Part shown: positions 1-10,748 of the stretch, one piece after another | How the letters are laid out: each line of letters opens with the position of its first letter | How positions within the stretch are numbered: position 1 is the stretch's first letter | From: Gammaproteobacteria bacterium | GTDB taxonomy: Bacteria; Pseudomonadota; Gammaproteobacteria; Xanthomonadales; Marinicellaceae | Length of the DNA: 64,000 bases | NCBI GenBank assembly: GCA_030430025.1 | Contig: JAUIGR010000003.1 | Location: 1 to 64,000, forward strand | Reading direction: 5' to 3' | Translations under genes and position numbers: made by a program | Notes under the pieces: model-generated | The model's input: only the letters and a program-made list of their open reading frames with translations | Told to the model about the DNA's origin: nothing | The model's database searches: none

Positions 1-399
1 AAAAGACATTTCAGAGAAGATGAAGCAGAGATCAACATCACTCCTATGTTGGATGTGGTATTTATTATGTTGATTTTCTTTATCGTAACCACTTCATTTG
101 TGAAAGAAACGGGTGTTGATATTTCCAGACCCTCTAATTCAAATGCAAAACAAGTGAAAAAAGGTAACATTTTGGTTGCTATCAAAGATGATGGAGCGAT
201 CTGGATTAATAAGCAAGAAGTTGATCTCCGTGCAGTTCGTTCTCGTGTAGAAAAGATGCATGCTGAAAACCCTGAGGCCAGTGCTGTGATTATCGCTGAT
301 AGAGGTTCGCGAACAGGTGATTTAGTGCAAGTAATGGACCAAATCAAGTCTGCAGGAGTCGAAAGTATTTCAATAGCTGCCGAAAAAGATAAAGGTTAG
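1..399 (+). CDS. exbD: ExbD/TolR-family biopolymer transport protein, 5' partial
   Basis: The reading frame is open from the first base, so the true start lies outside the window and only the C-terminal 132 codons are seen. The N-terminal part shows the ExbD hallmark 'EINITPMLDVVFIMLIFF', a short cytoplasmic stretch leading into the single membrane helix with the proton-coupling Asp (in 'MLDVV'). A periplasmic alpha/beta domain follows. ExbD works with ExbB to pass proton-motive force to TonB for outer-membrane transport. It lies 4 nt upstream of a TonB-family gene, so exbB is expected just outside the window. An internal ATG at 46 would cut into the membrane segment and is not a credible start. 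Confidence 0.93.
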   Translation, partial: KRHFREDEAEINITPMLDVVFIMLIFFIVTTSFVKETGVDISRPSNSNAKQVKKGNILVAIKDDGAIWINKQEVDLRAVRSRVEKMHAENPEASAVIIADRGSRTGDLVQVMDQIKSAGVESISIAAEKDKG

Positions 400-403
400 T
401 TTT

Positions 404-1039
404 ATGAGTTTACCTCGTTACTTAATGGTTGGTGTTTTTGCGGCGTTGATAACGGTAGCGCTGTACATGGTTATGCATTATTTGGTTAGTCAAGCTGCCA
501 ATAACAGAAATATGGAGGATGATCTTCCATCTATTGACTTTACCAAGGTGAAGTTGGAAGAAGATGTTCGTCAACGTTCTCGTCGCATTCCTAAGAAGCC
601 GCCTCCGCCTAAAGAACCGCCTCCCCCTCCGAAATTGAATGTATCTCAACAGCAGCAAGTGGTTAATAATATGCCAACTTTGAATGTTCCTAACTTGGAT
701 GTTCTTGCTGGCGGAGATGGTCCATTTTTAGGCCAACTTGGTTCTGTTGATATGAACCAAGAAGGTGGAGTGATACCTATCGTGAGGATTGCGCCTCAGT
801 ATCCTCGCAAAGCTTTGATGGCCAAGATTGAAGGATGGGTTAAGGTTCAATTTACTATTACTGCTGCAGGTACTGTTTCTAACCCGGTGGTTGTTGATGC
901 TAAACCGAAACGAATTTTTGACCGGGAGGCCATCAGAGCTATTCTGAAATTTAAGTTCAAGCCTAAGGTTGTCGATGGTCAACCGGTCACACAAGTAGCT
1001 ACCCAGACTATCGAATTTGAGTTGCCGGATGGTCAATAG
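404..1039 (+). CDS. tonB: TonB-family energy transducer
   Basis: A 211-aa protein with one N-terminal membrane helix (about residues 5-28), a proline-rich periplasmic spacer ('KKPPPPKEPPPPPK', about residues 64-78) and a C-terminal TonB domain (about 125-208) containing 'APQYPRKALMAKIEGWVKV' and the 'FDREAIRAILKFKFKP' segment. This is the standard layout for the protein that carries inner-membrane energy to TonB-dependent receptors. It starts 4 nt after the exbD stop and is followed after 11 nt by a TPR gene, so the three form an operon. The specific receptor served cannot be told from the sequence. Confidence 0.92.
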   Translation: MSLPRYLMVGVFAALITVALYMVMHYLVSQAANNRNMEDDLPSIDFTKVKLEEDVRQRSRRIPKKPPPPKEPPPPPKLNVSQQQQVVNNMPTLNVPNLDVLAGGDGPFLGQLGSVDMNQEGGVIPIVRIAPQYPRKALMAKIEGWVKVQFTITAAGTVSNPVVVDAKPKRIFDREAIRAILKFKFKPKVVDGQPVTQVATQTIEFELPDGQ

Positions 1040-1050
1040 GGAGTAATATT

Positions 1051-2301
1051 ATGAGAAAAATCACTACAATCAGTGTTTTACTTTTGCTTTCAGCTATATC
1101 GCTGGCAGGTTCTTTGAAAACTGATAACCCGCCTCGTAAGCCGAAAACGCAGGTGTTAATGACCGAAGCTCAAAGTAATCGAATCACCAAGTTAAATGAA
1201 TTTTTGGCAGATGAAAAATATACAGAAGCAAAGTCCGGTTTGGAGGCTATGTTAGCAAAAACCAATTCTCGTGATGCTTATGTGCAGTCAGTGATACATC
1301 AGTTATTGGGTTTTGTTGCATCAGGACGAGGTGACTATAAAGCCACTGCTTTTCATTTCCAAAAGTCTATAGATTTAGATGCCATGCCTAATCCGACTCA
1401 TTTTGGAATGATGTTACAACTGGCTCAGATTAAGATGGCAGATCAGGATTATCGTGGAGCGCTAAAAGATTTGGACGAATATTTTTCTGTTGTTGATGAA
1501 ATTCCAGATCGTGCTTTTGCTATCAAGGCCAATAGTCACGCACAATTAGAAGAGTATAGGGAGGCGCAAAAGGCAATTAAGCAGGCAATTGCATTGGCTG
1601 ATAAGCCAAACGAGTCATGGTATCAGCTTTTATTATCCACTCATTCTGCCCTTTCAGAGTACACTGAGATGGTTGATGTGCTTAAAATTTTGATTGGTTT
1701 AGCACCAAATAAGAAAATTTATTGGAAACAGCTTTCTTCGGTTTATTTTACATTAAAGAAAGATAAAGATTCTTTAGCAGTATTGGTTTTAGCTGAAGAG
1801 AAGGGGTTGTTGACGGAAGAAAGTGAGCATATGCAATTGTTTAAAATGTATTCCTATAACAATGTTCCTTACAAAGCAGCTAAGTTCTTACAAACAGCAC
1901 TAGAGAATAAGATTGTAGAGTCCAATTTTAAAAATTGGAAACAACTGGGGCAAACTTGGTATGCAGCTCGTGAATTAGAACAGTCCTTAGCGGCCTATGA
2001 TAGAGCAAGTAACTATGCGACAGATGGGGAGATAGATTATACCAGGGCATATTTATATTTAGATCAGGAAGATTGGCAAAAGGCGATTACTTCTATTCAA
2101 TCTGCGATCCAAAAGGGTGGGCTGTCTGATGATAAAGTTGGTAATGCTTGGTTAATGCTGGGTATGAGTCAGGCTAATGTCAAACAGTTTAAAAGTGCCC
2201 GTCAATCTTTGAACAATGCATTAAAATATGATAAGTCCAAAGCAAATGCCAGGCAGTGGTTGAATCATTTGACTACATTAGAGGAAAAAGAGTCAGCATA
2301 G
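1051..2301 (+). CDS. Tetratricopeptide-repeat periplasmic protein of the TonB operon
   Basis: A 416-aa protein with a signal peptide (hydrophobic residues 5-20, cut near 'SLAGS') and a body made of TPR-like helical pairs from about residue 45 to the C-terminus, for example 'ALKDLDEYFSVVDEIPDRAF' and 'LEQSLAAYDRASNYATDGEI'. TPR proteins of this kind often follow ExbB-ExbD-TonB genes in gammaproteobacteria and are thought to be accessory to the TonB system; the exact role is not established. The start is preceded by 'gggag' at normal spacing. No enzymatic motif is visible. Confidence 0.85.
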   Translation: MRKITTISVLLLLSAISLAGSLKTDNPPRKPKTQVLMTEAQSNRITKLNEFLADEKYTEAKSGLEAMLAKTNSRDAYVQSVIHQLLGFVASGRGDYKATAFHFQKSIDLDAMPNPTHFGMMLQLAQIKMADQDYRGALKDLDEYFSVVDEIPDRAFAIKANSHAQLEEYREAQKAIKQAIALADKPNESWYQLLLSTHSALSEYTEMVDVLKILIGLAPNKKIYWKQLSSVYFTLKKDKDSLAVLVLAEEKGLLTEESEHMQLFKMYSYNNVPYKAAKFLQTALENKIVESNFKNWKQLGQTWYAARELEQSLAAYDRASNYATDGEIDYTRAYLYLDQEDWQKAITSIQSAIQKGGLSDDKVGNAWLMLGMSQANVKQFKSARQSLNNALKYDKSKANARQWLNHLTTLEEKESA

Positions 2302-2441
2302 AGAGACTTAAATGAACCTATATATTTAGGATGTGGTTTGGTTTAAGGTCTTGGCTAACTTGGATCTGCCGTTTAGTTTTGTTTAAATTTTGAACCTCTG
2401 CACAGTCAGGGAGTCGAAGTTAATTTTGAAGGAAAGATATA

Positions 2442-3176
2442 ATGAATAAAGTAATGATTTCACTGTTGTTGGTAGTAACCCTGCAGGTGGCGGCGTCTGA
2501 TATAGAAGAATATACTGAAGTTATGCGGAAGATATCTTCACCCTTAGCAGAAGTTAAGTCGGTGGCAGATACACCCATTGATGGGATCAAGGAGATTCTT
2601 GTGGATATGGGGCGAGGGTCAGAAGTAATGTATATTTCAACTGATGGTAAGTATCTAGTGAGTGGTTCTTTATTTGATATTGAGAATCGTGTTGATCTTA
2701 CCGAAGCTAAGAAGACAGAAATGCGGACTGAAGTCATGAAACAATTTGGAGAGGGTCAGCGCATTAACTTTTATCCAGAAAAAGATAAAATGAAGCATCA
2801 TGTGACCGTGTTTACTGATATTGATTGTGGTTATTGCCGCAAGTTGCATTCAGAGGTGGAACAATACAATGAGAAGGGTATTGGCATATCTTATTTGTTT
2901 TTCCCACGAGCTGGTTTGAAGTCAGGTTCATTTGATAAAGCAGTTAATGTATGGTGTGCTGATGATCAGCAAGAGGCCATGACTTTAGCAAAAGCTGGAG
3001 AAACTGTACCACCTAAACAATGTGATAACCCGATTGAATCTCAGTATAAAGCAGGTATTGCAGCGGGTGTTAATGGAACACCTGCTTTAGTGTTAGATGA
3101 TGGGACGATGATGCCAGGATATGTTTCACCTGATCAATTGAGCCAAAGGTTAGAATTGATTGCTTCAAAAAAATAA
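2442..3176 (+). CDS. dsbC: Thiol:disulfide isomerase DsbC
   Basis: A 244-aa periplasmic protein with a signal peptide (residues 1-18, 'LLLVVTLQVAAS'), an N-terminal dimerisation domain and a C-terminal thioredoxin fold. The active site is 'DIDCGYCRKLH' (CGYC, near residue 129), the cis-proline motif is 'NGTPALV' (about 205-211), and a second cysteine pair (about 168 and 187) matches the structural disulfide of DsbC/DsbG. DsbC reshuffles wrong disulfides in exported proteins. This suits a genome region rich in cysteine-bearing secreted proteins and a type II secretion system. The ATG has 'gaaggaaag' upstream and the gene is closed by a hairpin terminator. Confidence 0.94.
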   Translation: MNKVMISLLLVVTLQVAASDIEEYTEVMRKISSPLAEVKSVADTPIDGIKEILVDMGRGSEVMYISTDGKYLVSGSLFDIENRVDLTEAKKTEMRTEVMKQFGEGQRINFYPEKDKMKHHVTVFTDIDCGYCRKLHSEVEQYNEKGIGISYLFFPRAGLKSGSFDKAVNVWCADDQQEAMTLAKAGETVPPKQCDNPIESQYKAGIAAGVNGTPALVLDDGTMMPGYVSPDQLSQRLELIASKK

Positions 3177-3197
3177 GTCAAACTTAGACTAATGTAT

Positions 3198-3226
3198 AAA
3201 AGCCGCTTTGTAAGCGGCTTTTTTGT
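3198..3226 (+). terminator. Rho-independent terminator after dsbC
   Basis: An 11-bp perfect stem (AAAAGCCGCTT / AAGCGGCTTTT) with a 3-nt loop, running into a T-rich tail. It sits 22 nt after the dsbC stop and before purL. Confidence 0.9.
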
Positions 3227-3299
3227 ATATATGAAAAACGGTTATTGTTAGATTTGATGTAAAATGTTGTCTCTTTGATACCTTGTGACCAGATAACTT

Positions 3300-6200
3300 A
3301 TGGCTGTAAAAAAATATACGTTTTTAGGCGCAGAAAGCCATTCAGTATTTCGTCTAGGTAAGATCAATGAGTATTTAAAAAATCATGTCGCATCAGCACA
3401 TCATGTGTATGTACTTGAGGCACCGCCATTATCAAGTGAAAGTATAATCATGATTGAAAAATTGTTGCGTGCGAAAAGGAAAGGCATTCCATTTGATCAA
3501 AAGCATGTCGTTATTTTTCCTCGTATGGGTACTATTTCTCCTTGGTCAACTAAGGCAGTGGATATATTTCATCATTGTGGATTGGATGAAGTGAAAAGGG
3601 TTGAGGCTGGTGTGTTATTTACATTAGCTCAGGGCAGTACAGAGGTGCCACCGATATTGTATGATCGGATGACGGAGCAAGTTTTGGTGTCTGATAGTCA
3701 ATTAAATTCTTTGTTCGATCATGCTAAACCGAAGCCATTAATAACAATTGATCTATCGTCTGGGAAATCTAAATTGGTGACACTCAATGTTGAAATGGGT
3801 TTAGCCTTATCAGAAGATGAAATAGATTATTTGTTTGATGCCTATAAAAAGCTCGATAAATCTCCGACTGATGCTGAGTTGATGATGTTTGCACAAGCTA
3901 ATTCAGAGCATTGTCGTCATAAGATATTTAATGCCGAGTGGATAATTGATGGTCACTTTCAGACCAGAAGCTTGTTCCAAATGATCAAAAACACAGAAAG
4001 CCAGGCATCGTTACCAGCTAAATCAGCTTACAAAGATAATGCGGCTGTTTTTTCTGGAGGAGATGGTATGCGTTTAATAAATGAAAATGAACGAAATATA
4101 TACCAATATGAACAGCAGAAAATTGATGTATTGATAAAAGTAGAAACGCATAACCATCCCACAGGAATTGAACCTTTTGCTGGAGCTGCTACCGGCTCAG
4201 GAGGTGAAATAAGAGATGAGGCAGCAACTGGCCAAGGAGCTAAGCCCAAGGCTGGATTATGTGGTTTCTCAGTCAGTCATTTGCATATACCCGGCGCTTC
4301 ACAAGTGTGGGAAAGTGAATCTCCAGGCACACCAGCGAGAATGGCCAGTTCATTTGAGATTATGCAAAAAGGACCCATTGGCGCTGCCGCATTCAATAAT
4401 GAATTTGGTCGTCCAAACATATGCGGTTATTTTAGGAGTTTTGAAATGCCGTCTGGTGACAATCAATGGCGAGGATATCATAAACCTATCATGTTGGCAG
4501 GCGGTTTGGGCAATATCAACAGTGTACATGTTGCTAAGCAAGATACCCAAACGGGAGATTTTATAGTGATACTGGGTGGCCCGGCCATGTTGATAGGTCT
4601 GGGTGGTGGTGCTGCTAGTTCGATTACCAGTGGTGATGGCCAAGTAGATCTCGATTATGCTTCAGTGCAAAGAGGCAATCCTGAAATGGAGCGCCGATGT
4701 CAGGAAGTGATTGATCGTTGTTGGCAGCAGCGTCTGAATAGTCCAATACGTTCAATCCACGATGTTGGTGCAGGCGGACTGTCCAATGCCATTCCAGAAA
4801 TTTTGGATGATGCAGCCAAAGGGGGGAAAATAGAATTGAGACGGTTGCAGATTGATCATGTATCTATGTCACCAATGGAAATATGGTGTAATGAATCTCA
4901 AGAACGGTATGTGTTGTCGATCAAACCAGAAAGATTAGAAGCGTTTAAGTCACTGTGTCAGCGAGAGCGTTGCCCTTATGCAATCATGGGTCGTGCCACA
5001 CAGTCTCAATATTTGAAGGTAAATGATGAGTTGTTTGGCAATGCGCCAATTGACATTCCTATGAACCTGTTATTTGGTAAAACACCAAAAACAGAAATAA
5101 AAATCAAGCGTCAACAACCGATGACAAAGGCATTTGTCAATCAAATAAATGATTTGAAAATAGCGGCAGAACAGGTACTGTCTTTTCCCACAGTGGCATC
5201 AAAGAAATACCTCATTACCATTGGGGACAGAACAGTTTCTGGTCTGATACACAGAGATCAAATGGTGGGTCCCTGGCAAGTGCCCGTCGCAGACTGCGGG
5301 ATTACTTTAAGAGATTATGAGGGTGTGGCTGGTGAAGTTATGAGTATGGGTGAGAGAACACCTGTGGCGCTGATTAATCCGGCAGCATCAGCGCGCTTGG
5401 CAGTCACTGAAGCCATCACTAACATGGCTTCAGTCTGTGTTGATACTATGAGTGAGATTAAATTGTCAGCTAACTGGATGGCAGCTAGCGCTCAACCAGG
5501 TGAATATCAAGCTTTGTATGAAGCTGTGGAGGCTATTGGGATGTCATTATGCCCCAAAATAGATGTTGGAATCCCTGTTGGCAAAGACTCAATGTCAATG
5601 CATACTCAATGGGATGATGAAGGTGTTGAAAAATCTGTGACTGCACCGATGTCATTGATTATTTCAGCCTTTGCACCAGTGACTGATGTGACTCGACATG
5701 TAACACCACAGTTGTCAGGGAGAAATGGTAACAGCTTGTTTTTGATTGATTTGTCAATGGGTAAAAACAGACTAGGGGGATCAATTTATTACCAAACTCA
5801 AAAACAAATGGGTGTTGAGTCAGCTGATTTAGATATTCCGGAACTGTTAATAAGTTTTTTCCAGTTGATACAAAGAGCACATCAAAATAAAGCATTGATT
5901 GCCTATCATGATCGTTCAGATGGTGGTTTATTCACAACATTAGCTGAGATGGCTTTTGCTGGTCACTGTGGGTTGGATATTTATTTAACAGGTGATGATG
6001 TTAGGGGACAATTGTTTGCAGAGGAACCAGGTGCGGTGATCGAGCTGGATGCATGTCAAGTAGAAGTATTTAAGCAGTGGGTTGATGAGTTTGGACTCAA
6101 AAGTTGTTTTACTGAAGTAGCTACCATCAATAACAGAGACACCTTAACACTAAAAACATCAGAGGATACTATTGTCTGGAGGTTATCGGAGTTAGAAAAA

Positions 6201-7118
6201 ATTTGGTCCAAGCCTAGTTATTTGATGGCCCGTCATCGGGATAACCCACAGTTAGCCGATAAAGAGTTTGAGCTGCTATCTAATGACAACCCAGGTATCA
6301 AACCATTAACTAAGTTTGATTATAGTCCGTTACAAATCAAACCCTATATTAACAAGAGTAAACCTCAATTAGCTGTTATACGTGAACAAGGTGTCAATGG
6401 GCAAAATGAAATGGCAGCAGCATTTATGCGAGCTGGCTTTGACTGTGTTGATGTCCATATGTCTGATTTGTTAAGCGGTCAAAAAGACTTAGTTAATTAT
6501 CAGGGTTTGGTAGCTTGTGGTGGTTTTTCATACGGTGATGTTTTGGGTGCAGGTCTCGGTTGGGCTAAAACAATCCTATACAATGCTGTTCTAAGAAAAC
6601 AATTTTCTGCGTTTTTTGAAGCTGACAGCAAATTTGCATTGGGTGTTTGTAATGGTTGCCAAATGCTTTCAGGGCTAAGGGAGTTGATTCCTGGAACTGC
6701 GCATTGGCCAGATTTTGTGCGCAATCAATCCGAACAGTTTGAGGCCCGATTTTCTCAACTAGAGATAGTTGCAGGAAACAGTTTGTTTTTTGAAGGTATG
6801 GCCGGTGCTCGTATACCTGTAGCCATCGCTCATGGTGAAGGATGTGCCGATTTTGGGGGAAGATCAGTCAGTCCGACGGTGATTGCAGCACAGTATATTG
6901 ATAATCATGGGCAAGCCACACAGAACTACCCTTACAACCCCAATGGTTCACAACAAGCCGTTGCAGCTGTTGTCAGTGATTCAGGTCGAGTGATGGCCAT
7001 GATGCCACATCCTGAACGTGTGTTTAGGACAGTCCAAATGTCATGGGCTCCAGCTGAATGGGGTGAAAACTCTCCATGGATGCGAATGTTTTATAACGCC
7101 AGAAAATTTATCGGATGA
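3300..7118 (+). CDS. purL: Phosphoribosylformylglycinamidine synthase (large single-chain PurL)
   Basis: A 1272-aa enzyme of de novo purine synthesis that converts FGAR to FGAM with ATP and glutamine. Length matches the gammaproteobacterial single-chain form. The FGAM synthetase core carries '[19 protein letters not shown]' near residue 282 and a second half-domain from about residue 640. The C-terminal class I glutamine amidotransferase domain (about 1020-1272) has the catalytic Cys in '[10 protein letters not shown]' and the His/Glu pair in '[10 protein letters not shown]'. It follows the dsbC terminator, so it should have its own promoter in the 70 bp upstream, although no clear -35/-10 pair is seen. 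Its stop overlaps the next gene by 4 nt. Confidence 0.98.
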   Translation: MAVKKYTFLGAESHSVFRLGKINEYLKNHVASAHHVYVLEAPPLSSESIIMIEKLLRAKRKGIPFDQKHVVIFPRMGTISPWSTKAVDIFHHCGLDEVKRVEAGVLFTLAQGSTEVPPILYDRMTEQVLVSDSQLNSLFDHAKPKPLITIDLSSGKSKLVTLNVEMGLALSEDEIDYLFDAYKKLDKSPTDAELMMFAQANSEHCRHKIFNAEWIIDGHFQTRSLFQMIKNTESQASLPAKSAYKDNAAVFSGGDGMRLINENERNIYQYEQQKIDVLIKVETHNHPTGIEPFAGAATGSGGEIRDEAATGQGAKPKAGLCGFSVSHLHIPGASQVWESESPGTPARMASSFEIMQKGPIGAAAFNNEFGRPNICGYFRSFEMPSGDNQWRGYHKPIMLAGGLGNINSVHVAKQDTQTGDFIVILGGPAMLIGLGGGAASSITSGDGQVDLDYASVQRGNPEMERRCQEVIDRCWQQRLNSPIRSIHDVGAGGLSNAIPEILDDAAKGGKIELRRLQIDHVSMSPMEIWCNESQERYVLSIKPERLEAFKSLCQRERCPYAIMGRATQSQYLKVNDELFGNAPIDIPMNLLFGKTPKTEIKIKRQQPMTKAFVNQINDLKIAAEQVLSFPTVASKKYLITIGDRTVSGLIHRDQMVGPWQVPVADCGITLRDYEGVAGEVMSMGERTPVALINPAASARLAVTEAITNMASVCVDTMSEIKLSANWMAASAQPGEYQALYEAVEAIGMSLCPKIDVGIPVGKDSMSMHTQWDDEGVEKSVTAPMSLIISAFAPVTDVTRHVTPQLSGRNGNSLFLIDLSMGKNRLGGSIYYQTQKQMGVESADLDIPELLISFFQLIQRAHQNKALIAYHDRSDGGLFTTLAEMAFAGHCGLDIYLTGDDVRGQLFAEEPGAVIELDACQVEVFKQWVDEFGLKSCFTEVATINNRDTLTLKTSEDTIVWRLSELEKIWSKPSYLMARHRDNPQLADKEFELLSNDNPGIKPLTKFDYSPLQIKPYINKSKPQLAVIREQGVNGQNEMAAAFMRAGFDCVDVHMSDLLSGQKDLVNYQGLVACGGFSYGDVLGAGLGWAKTILYNAVLRKQFSAFFEADSKFALGVCNGCQMLSGLRELIPGTAHWPDFVRNQSEQFEARFSQLEIVAGNSLFFEGMAGARIPVAIAHGEGCADFGGRSVSPTVIAAQYIDNHGQATQNYPYNPNGSQQAVAAVVSDSGRVMAMMPHPERVFRTVQMSWAPAEWGENSPWMRMFYNARKFIG

Positions 7119-7753
7119 TACAATCTAAAATTAAACAATTAATTATCAGTGCATTGTTTTATTTGCCGCTGTGTTTTTTTGTCTGGTTTTATTGTGCAAC
7201 GGTTTTCGTCATACCTGTCAAATGGCTAGTTAATATGGCGTTGCAATGGTGGCAACCCGACTTGTTTAATGGCATTGTTCAGCAGGGTTTTTTACTTAAT
7301 GTTGAAACATTAATATTATTGTCTCAGGTGATCCCTGCTGCTGAAGATAAAGTTGCTGTACTAGATTTGGTTATCAACCCAATGATTTATGGTTACGGTT
7401 TGGCTGTTTTTTCTGGACTGGTGTTGTCTGTACCTGATTTGCGTTGGCAGCAAAGGTTATTACAACTCATCGTCTGTTACGCATTTGTTGTGTTGATTCA
7501 GGCCTTCGGTTGTTTCTGGAGTATCATCAAGATTTTGATGGTGGATGCTGGTCAGAATGCACAACAGGCGATTTTGGAGACAGGAATGACTGCTGATTTG
7601 GTGGCAGTAATGTATCAACTGTCCTATTTGATATTACCGGCAGTGATACCTATTATATTGTGGATACTTATGAACAGAAAATTTGTAGAAGCATTGACCC
7701 ATTTAACCGAACAGAGAGAAAATAAAGAACTTTCATCAGACGATTCGGTCTGA
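7115..7753 (+). CDS. Membrane protein resembling exosortase-H-associated family
   Basis: A 212-aa protein with three to four hydrophobic helices (about residues 8-40, 88-108, 112-140 and 172-192). It resembles the small membrane proteins annotated as exosortase H (XrtH)-associated: an N-terminal 'PLCFFVWFY' helix, a central '[19 protein letters not shown]' segment, and a C-terminal '[14 protein letters not shown]' helix. This is recognition from memory of the family pattern, not an alignment. It overlaps the purL stop by ATGA and precedes gspE by 24 nt, so it may be co-transcribed with the T2SS genes. No exosortase is in this window. Otherwise it would be an unassigned inner-membrane protein. 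Confidence 0.6.
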   Translation: MIQSKIKQLIISALFYLPLCFFVWFYCATVFVIPVKWLVNMALQWWQPDLFNGIVQQGFLLNVETLILLSQVIPAAEDKVAVLDLVINPMIYGYGLAVFSGLVLSVPDLRWQQRLLQLIVCYAFVVLIQAFGCFWSIIKILMVDAGQNAQQAILETGMTADLVAVMYQLSYLILPAVIPIILWILMNRKFVEALTHLTEQRENKELSSDDSV

Positions 7754-7777
7754 AAGGCTGAAGTTTTAGGAAATGAT

Positions 7778-9526
7778 ATGTCGGAAATGACTGAGAATAC
7801 AACTAAAGAAAATATGATGCAAGACGAGGTGGTTTTGATGCCTCAAAGTTTTGAAAGTCACTTGTGTGAGTATTTAGTTGAAAAATCACGAATCAAAGAA
7901 GAGGACTTGCAACGTGGAGTGCGTTTGCATAAAGAGAGTTTTGGAGGTTCTTTGATTCCTCTTTTGGTGCGATTAGGCTTGGCGTCAGAACGTGATGTGG
8001 CATTAAGTTTGCATGAGCTCCTGGAGCTGCCATTAATGGACATCAAAGACATGCCAGAAACAGTGGTTGTTGGCACCGAGTTTCCTATTCGATTTATGCG
8101 AGAAAGTCAATTTGTACCTATAGGTGAAGATGATGATAGCTTGTCAGTGGTGATGGTATATCCTTATGAGGAATATACTACCAAAGCCATCAGAATGGCT
8201 TCACAAAAAGAGCTGAAAATCAAGATAGGTATGCCTTCTGATGTTGAGAATGCCATTGAGAAATTTTTCGGTGGAGGTAAGTCAGCAATGGGTCAGATTG
8301 TTGAAGGTCTGACAGATCAAGGTGGTCAAGAAGAAGATGTTGAACATTTAAAAGACTTAGCATCTGAGGCGCCAGTAATTCGATTGGTCAATATGATCAT
8401 GCAACGTGCTGTTGAATCCAGAGCTTCAGACATACATATTGAGCCATTTGAGAACAGGCTGAAAGTACGATATCGTGTTGATGGCGTTTTACATGAGGTG
8501 GAATCACCACCAGCACGGTCTACAGCTGCTGTGATCTCAAGGCTTAAAATCATGGCTAAATTGAATATTGCCGAACGTCGACTTCCACAGGATGGTCGAA
8601 TCATGTTGCGCGTTCAAGGTAAGGAACTGGATTTACGTGTGTCAACAGTGCCTACTTCGTATGGTGAAAGTGTAGTAATGCGTATTCTTGATCGTGAGAG
8701 TATTGTATTTGACTTTCATCAACTAGGCTTCCGTGATAATACATTGAAACCTTTTTTGAAGGTGTTAGAAATGCCGCATGGTATTTTATTGGTAACGGGT
8801 CCAACGGGGAGTGGTAAGACCACCACTTTATATACGGCATTGCAACGCCTCAATACTGAGGATCGAAAAATCATCACAGTTGAAGATCCTGTTGAATACC
8901 AGCTCACAGGAATCAACCAAATTCAGGCTAAGGCATCGATTGGTTTGGATTTTTCAAGCGCTTTACGGGCTATTGTTCGTCAAGACCCAGATATTATCAT
9001 GATCGGTGAGATGCGTGATTTGGAAACAGCAAGAATTGCTATTCAGTCTGCCCTGACTGGTCACTTGGTGTTATCAACAATACATACTAATTCCGCTGCT
9101 GGGGGTATCACGCGTTTGATTGATATGGGGGTTGAGGATTATTTATTGACATCGACCATTAATGGTTTACTGGCTCAACGATTGACCCGGCGTTTGGATA
9201 AAAGCAGTATGGAGCGTTATCAGGTGATGCCAGAGATGGCTGAAGAATTGAAGTTGCATGAAATTTGCGGTGATCAAGAATTTTTCTTTTATCGGCCACA
9301 ACCTTCGGATGAAAATCCCACTGGTTATTCTGGTCGTTTATCAATTTTGGAATGTTTAACGATGAGTGAAGAAATCAGACGATTGGTGATGAAAGGTGCT
9401 ACAGCAGGGGAACTTCAGCGTCAAGCGCAGTCCGAAGGAATGTTAACTATGTATCAAGATGGTTTATTGAAATGTTTGGCTGGTGATACCAGCTTTGAAG
9501 AAGTCATTAGGGTGTCACACGAGTAA
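7778..9526 (+). CDS. gspE: Type II secretion ATPase GspE
   Basis: A 582-aa cytoplasmic ATPase that powers pseudopilus assembly. An N-terminal T2SSE_N/MshEN-type region (about residues 30-170) is followed by the secretion ATPase domain (about 200-560) with Walker A 'GPTGSGKTT' (about 340-348), Asp-box 'TVEDPVEY', Walker B region 'IMIGEMRDLET' and His-box 'LVLSTIHTN'. Between the Walker B region and the C-terminus, the CxxC...CxxC zinc motif present in many GspE proteins is not seen; only scattered single cysteines are found. The ATG is preceded by 'aggaaa'. The stop overlaps the gspF start (TAATG). Confidence 0.96.
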   Translation: MSEMTENTTKENMMQDEVVLMPQSFESHLCEYLVEKSRIKEEDLQRGVRLHKESFGGSLIPLLVRLGLASERDVALSLHELLELPLMDIKDMPETVVVGTEFPIRFMRESQFVPIGEDDDSLSVVMVYPYEEYTTKAIRMASQKELKIKIGMPSDVENAIEKFFGGGKSAMGQIVEGLTDQGGQEEDVEHLKDLASEAPVIRLVNMIMQRAVESRASDIHIEPFENRLKVRYRVDGVLHEVESPPARSTAAVISRLKIMAKLNIAERRLPQDGRIMLRVQGKELDLRVSTVPTSYGESVVMRILDRESIVFDFHQLGFRDNTLKPFLKVLEMPHGILLVTGPTGSGKTTTLYTALQRLNTEDRKIITVEDPVEYQLTGINQIQAKASIGLDFSSALRAIVRQDPDIIMIGEMRDLETARIAIQSALTGHLVLSTIHTNSAAGGITRLIDMGVEDYLLTSTINGLLAQRLTRRLDKSSMERYQVMPEMAEELKLHEICGDQEFFFYRPQPSDENPTGYSGRLSILECLTMSEEIRRLVMKGATAGELQRQAQSEGMLTMYQDGLLKCLAGDTSFEEVIRVSHE

Positions 9527-10737
9527 TGGCTCAATTTATTTACAAAGCAATCACCCCAACAGGTGAGCAATTGGAAGGACATATTGAAGCCAACTCCGAG
9601 GCTGAAGTCATCGCTAGAATTCAGGAGGCTGGTAATATTCCGGTTCAAGCTAAGCAACTGAAAGCTGGTTTTTCATTTGAAAATTTGATGGCTCGTCGCA
9701 ACAAAATTTCTCAGAAACAAGTAGGTTTCTTTACTGACCAATTAGCTACTTTATTGAACTCAGGTATGCCTTTGGATCGTTCCTTATCTGTGATGATTGA
9801 CTTGTCTGATGATGAGCGGATTAGAAATATGGTGGAGCAGGTCCGTGATAAAGTTCGTGGTGGTGGCTCTCTTTCAGATGCGCTAGAAGACCAGCATGGT
9901 GTTTTTTCCACCATGTACACCAATATGGTGCGTGCCGGTGAAATGGGAGGTACTTTAGAACTATCATTACAGCGACTGAGTGACTATTTGCAATCTTCTA
10001 AAGAGTTGCGAGACTCAGTCATTTCAGCAATGATTTATCCGGCTATTTTGTTGGTGTTGGCGGTGGGATCATTGTTTATTTTGTTGGGTAAGGTAGTGCC
10101 TAAATTTAAACCACTGTTTGAGGATGCTGATATTGAACTACCAATTATCACTCAGGTTGTGTTTGCTGGTGCTGAATTGGTACAAAGTTTCTGGTGGATC
10201 TTTATCTTATTGATTATTGCCACAGTGGCAGTATTTAAACAACAGTTGAAAGATCCAAAATTTAGATATAAGTTTGATCAAAAACTGTTAAGTTTACCTC
10301 TTTTTGGTGAGCTTATTACTCGCGTGGAAACAGCCAAATTTACCCGTACTCTGGGGACGTTGGCAGACAGTGGAGTACCACTGTTAGCTGGATTGGGTGT
10401 GGCTAAAAAAGTGATTAATAACTCGGTGTTACTGAAAGCTATCAGCAATGCATCTGAAGCGGTCAAGCACGGCACGCCATTGTCAGAGGCTTTAGCGAAA
10501 GAGGAGTCATTCCCCCGTTTGGCACAGCAGTTGTTGAGTGTAGGTGAAGAAACAGGTAATCTCGATGAGATGCTGGTTAGAACATCAGATACTTATGATG
10601 GTGAAGTGAAAAACACCATTGATCGTATGTTGTCAGTTTTGGTACCGGTGTTGGTACTGGTGCTGGCTTCATTAATATTTGTTATTGTGTTTGCCATCCT
10701 GATGCCGATGATGAACATGAGTGAAATTGTAGGATGA
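9526..10737 (+). CDS. gspF: Type II secretion inner-membrane platform protein GspF
   Basis: A 403-aa polytopic protein with two T2SSF domains (about residues 70-190 and 270-395) and three hydrophobic segments (about 168-190, 216-240 and 372-397). Typical motifs are 'FFTDQLATLLNSGMPLDRSL' in the first half and the related 'FTRTLGTLADSGVPLLAGL' in the second. It forms the inner-membrane platform contacted by GspE. The start codon shares bases with the gspE stop, which indicates translational coupling. Confidence 0.96.
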   Translation: MAQFIYKAITPTGEQLEGHIEANSEAEVIARIQEAGNIPVQAKQLKAGFSFENLMARRNKISQKQVGFFTDQLATLLNSGMPLDRSLSVMIDLSDDERIRNMVEQVRDKVRGGGSLSDALEDQHGVFSTMYTNMVRAGEMGGTLELSLQRLSDYLQSSKELRDSVISAMIYPAILLVLAVGSLFILLGKVVPKFKPLFEDADIELPIITQVVFAGAELVQSFWWIFILLIIATVAVFKQQLKDPKFRYKFDQKLLSLPLFGELITRVETAKFTRTLGTLADSGVPLLAGLGVAKKVINNSVLLKAISNASEAVKHGTPLSEALAKEESFPRLAQQLLSVGEETGNLDEMLVRTSDTYDGEVKNTIDRMLSVLVPVLVLVLASLIFVIVFAILMPMMNMSEIVG

Positions 10738-10748
10738 TAGGTGAAAAT

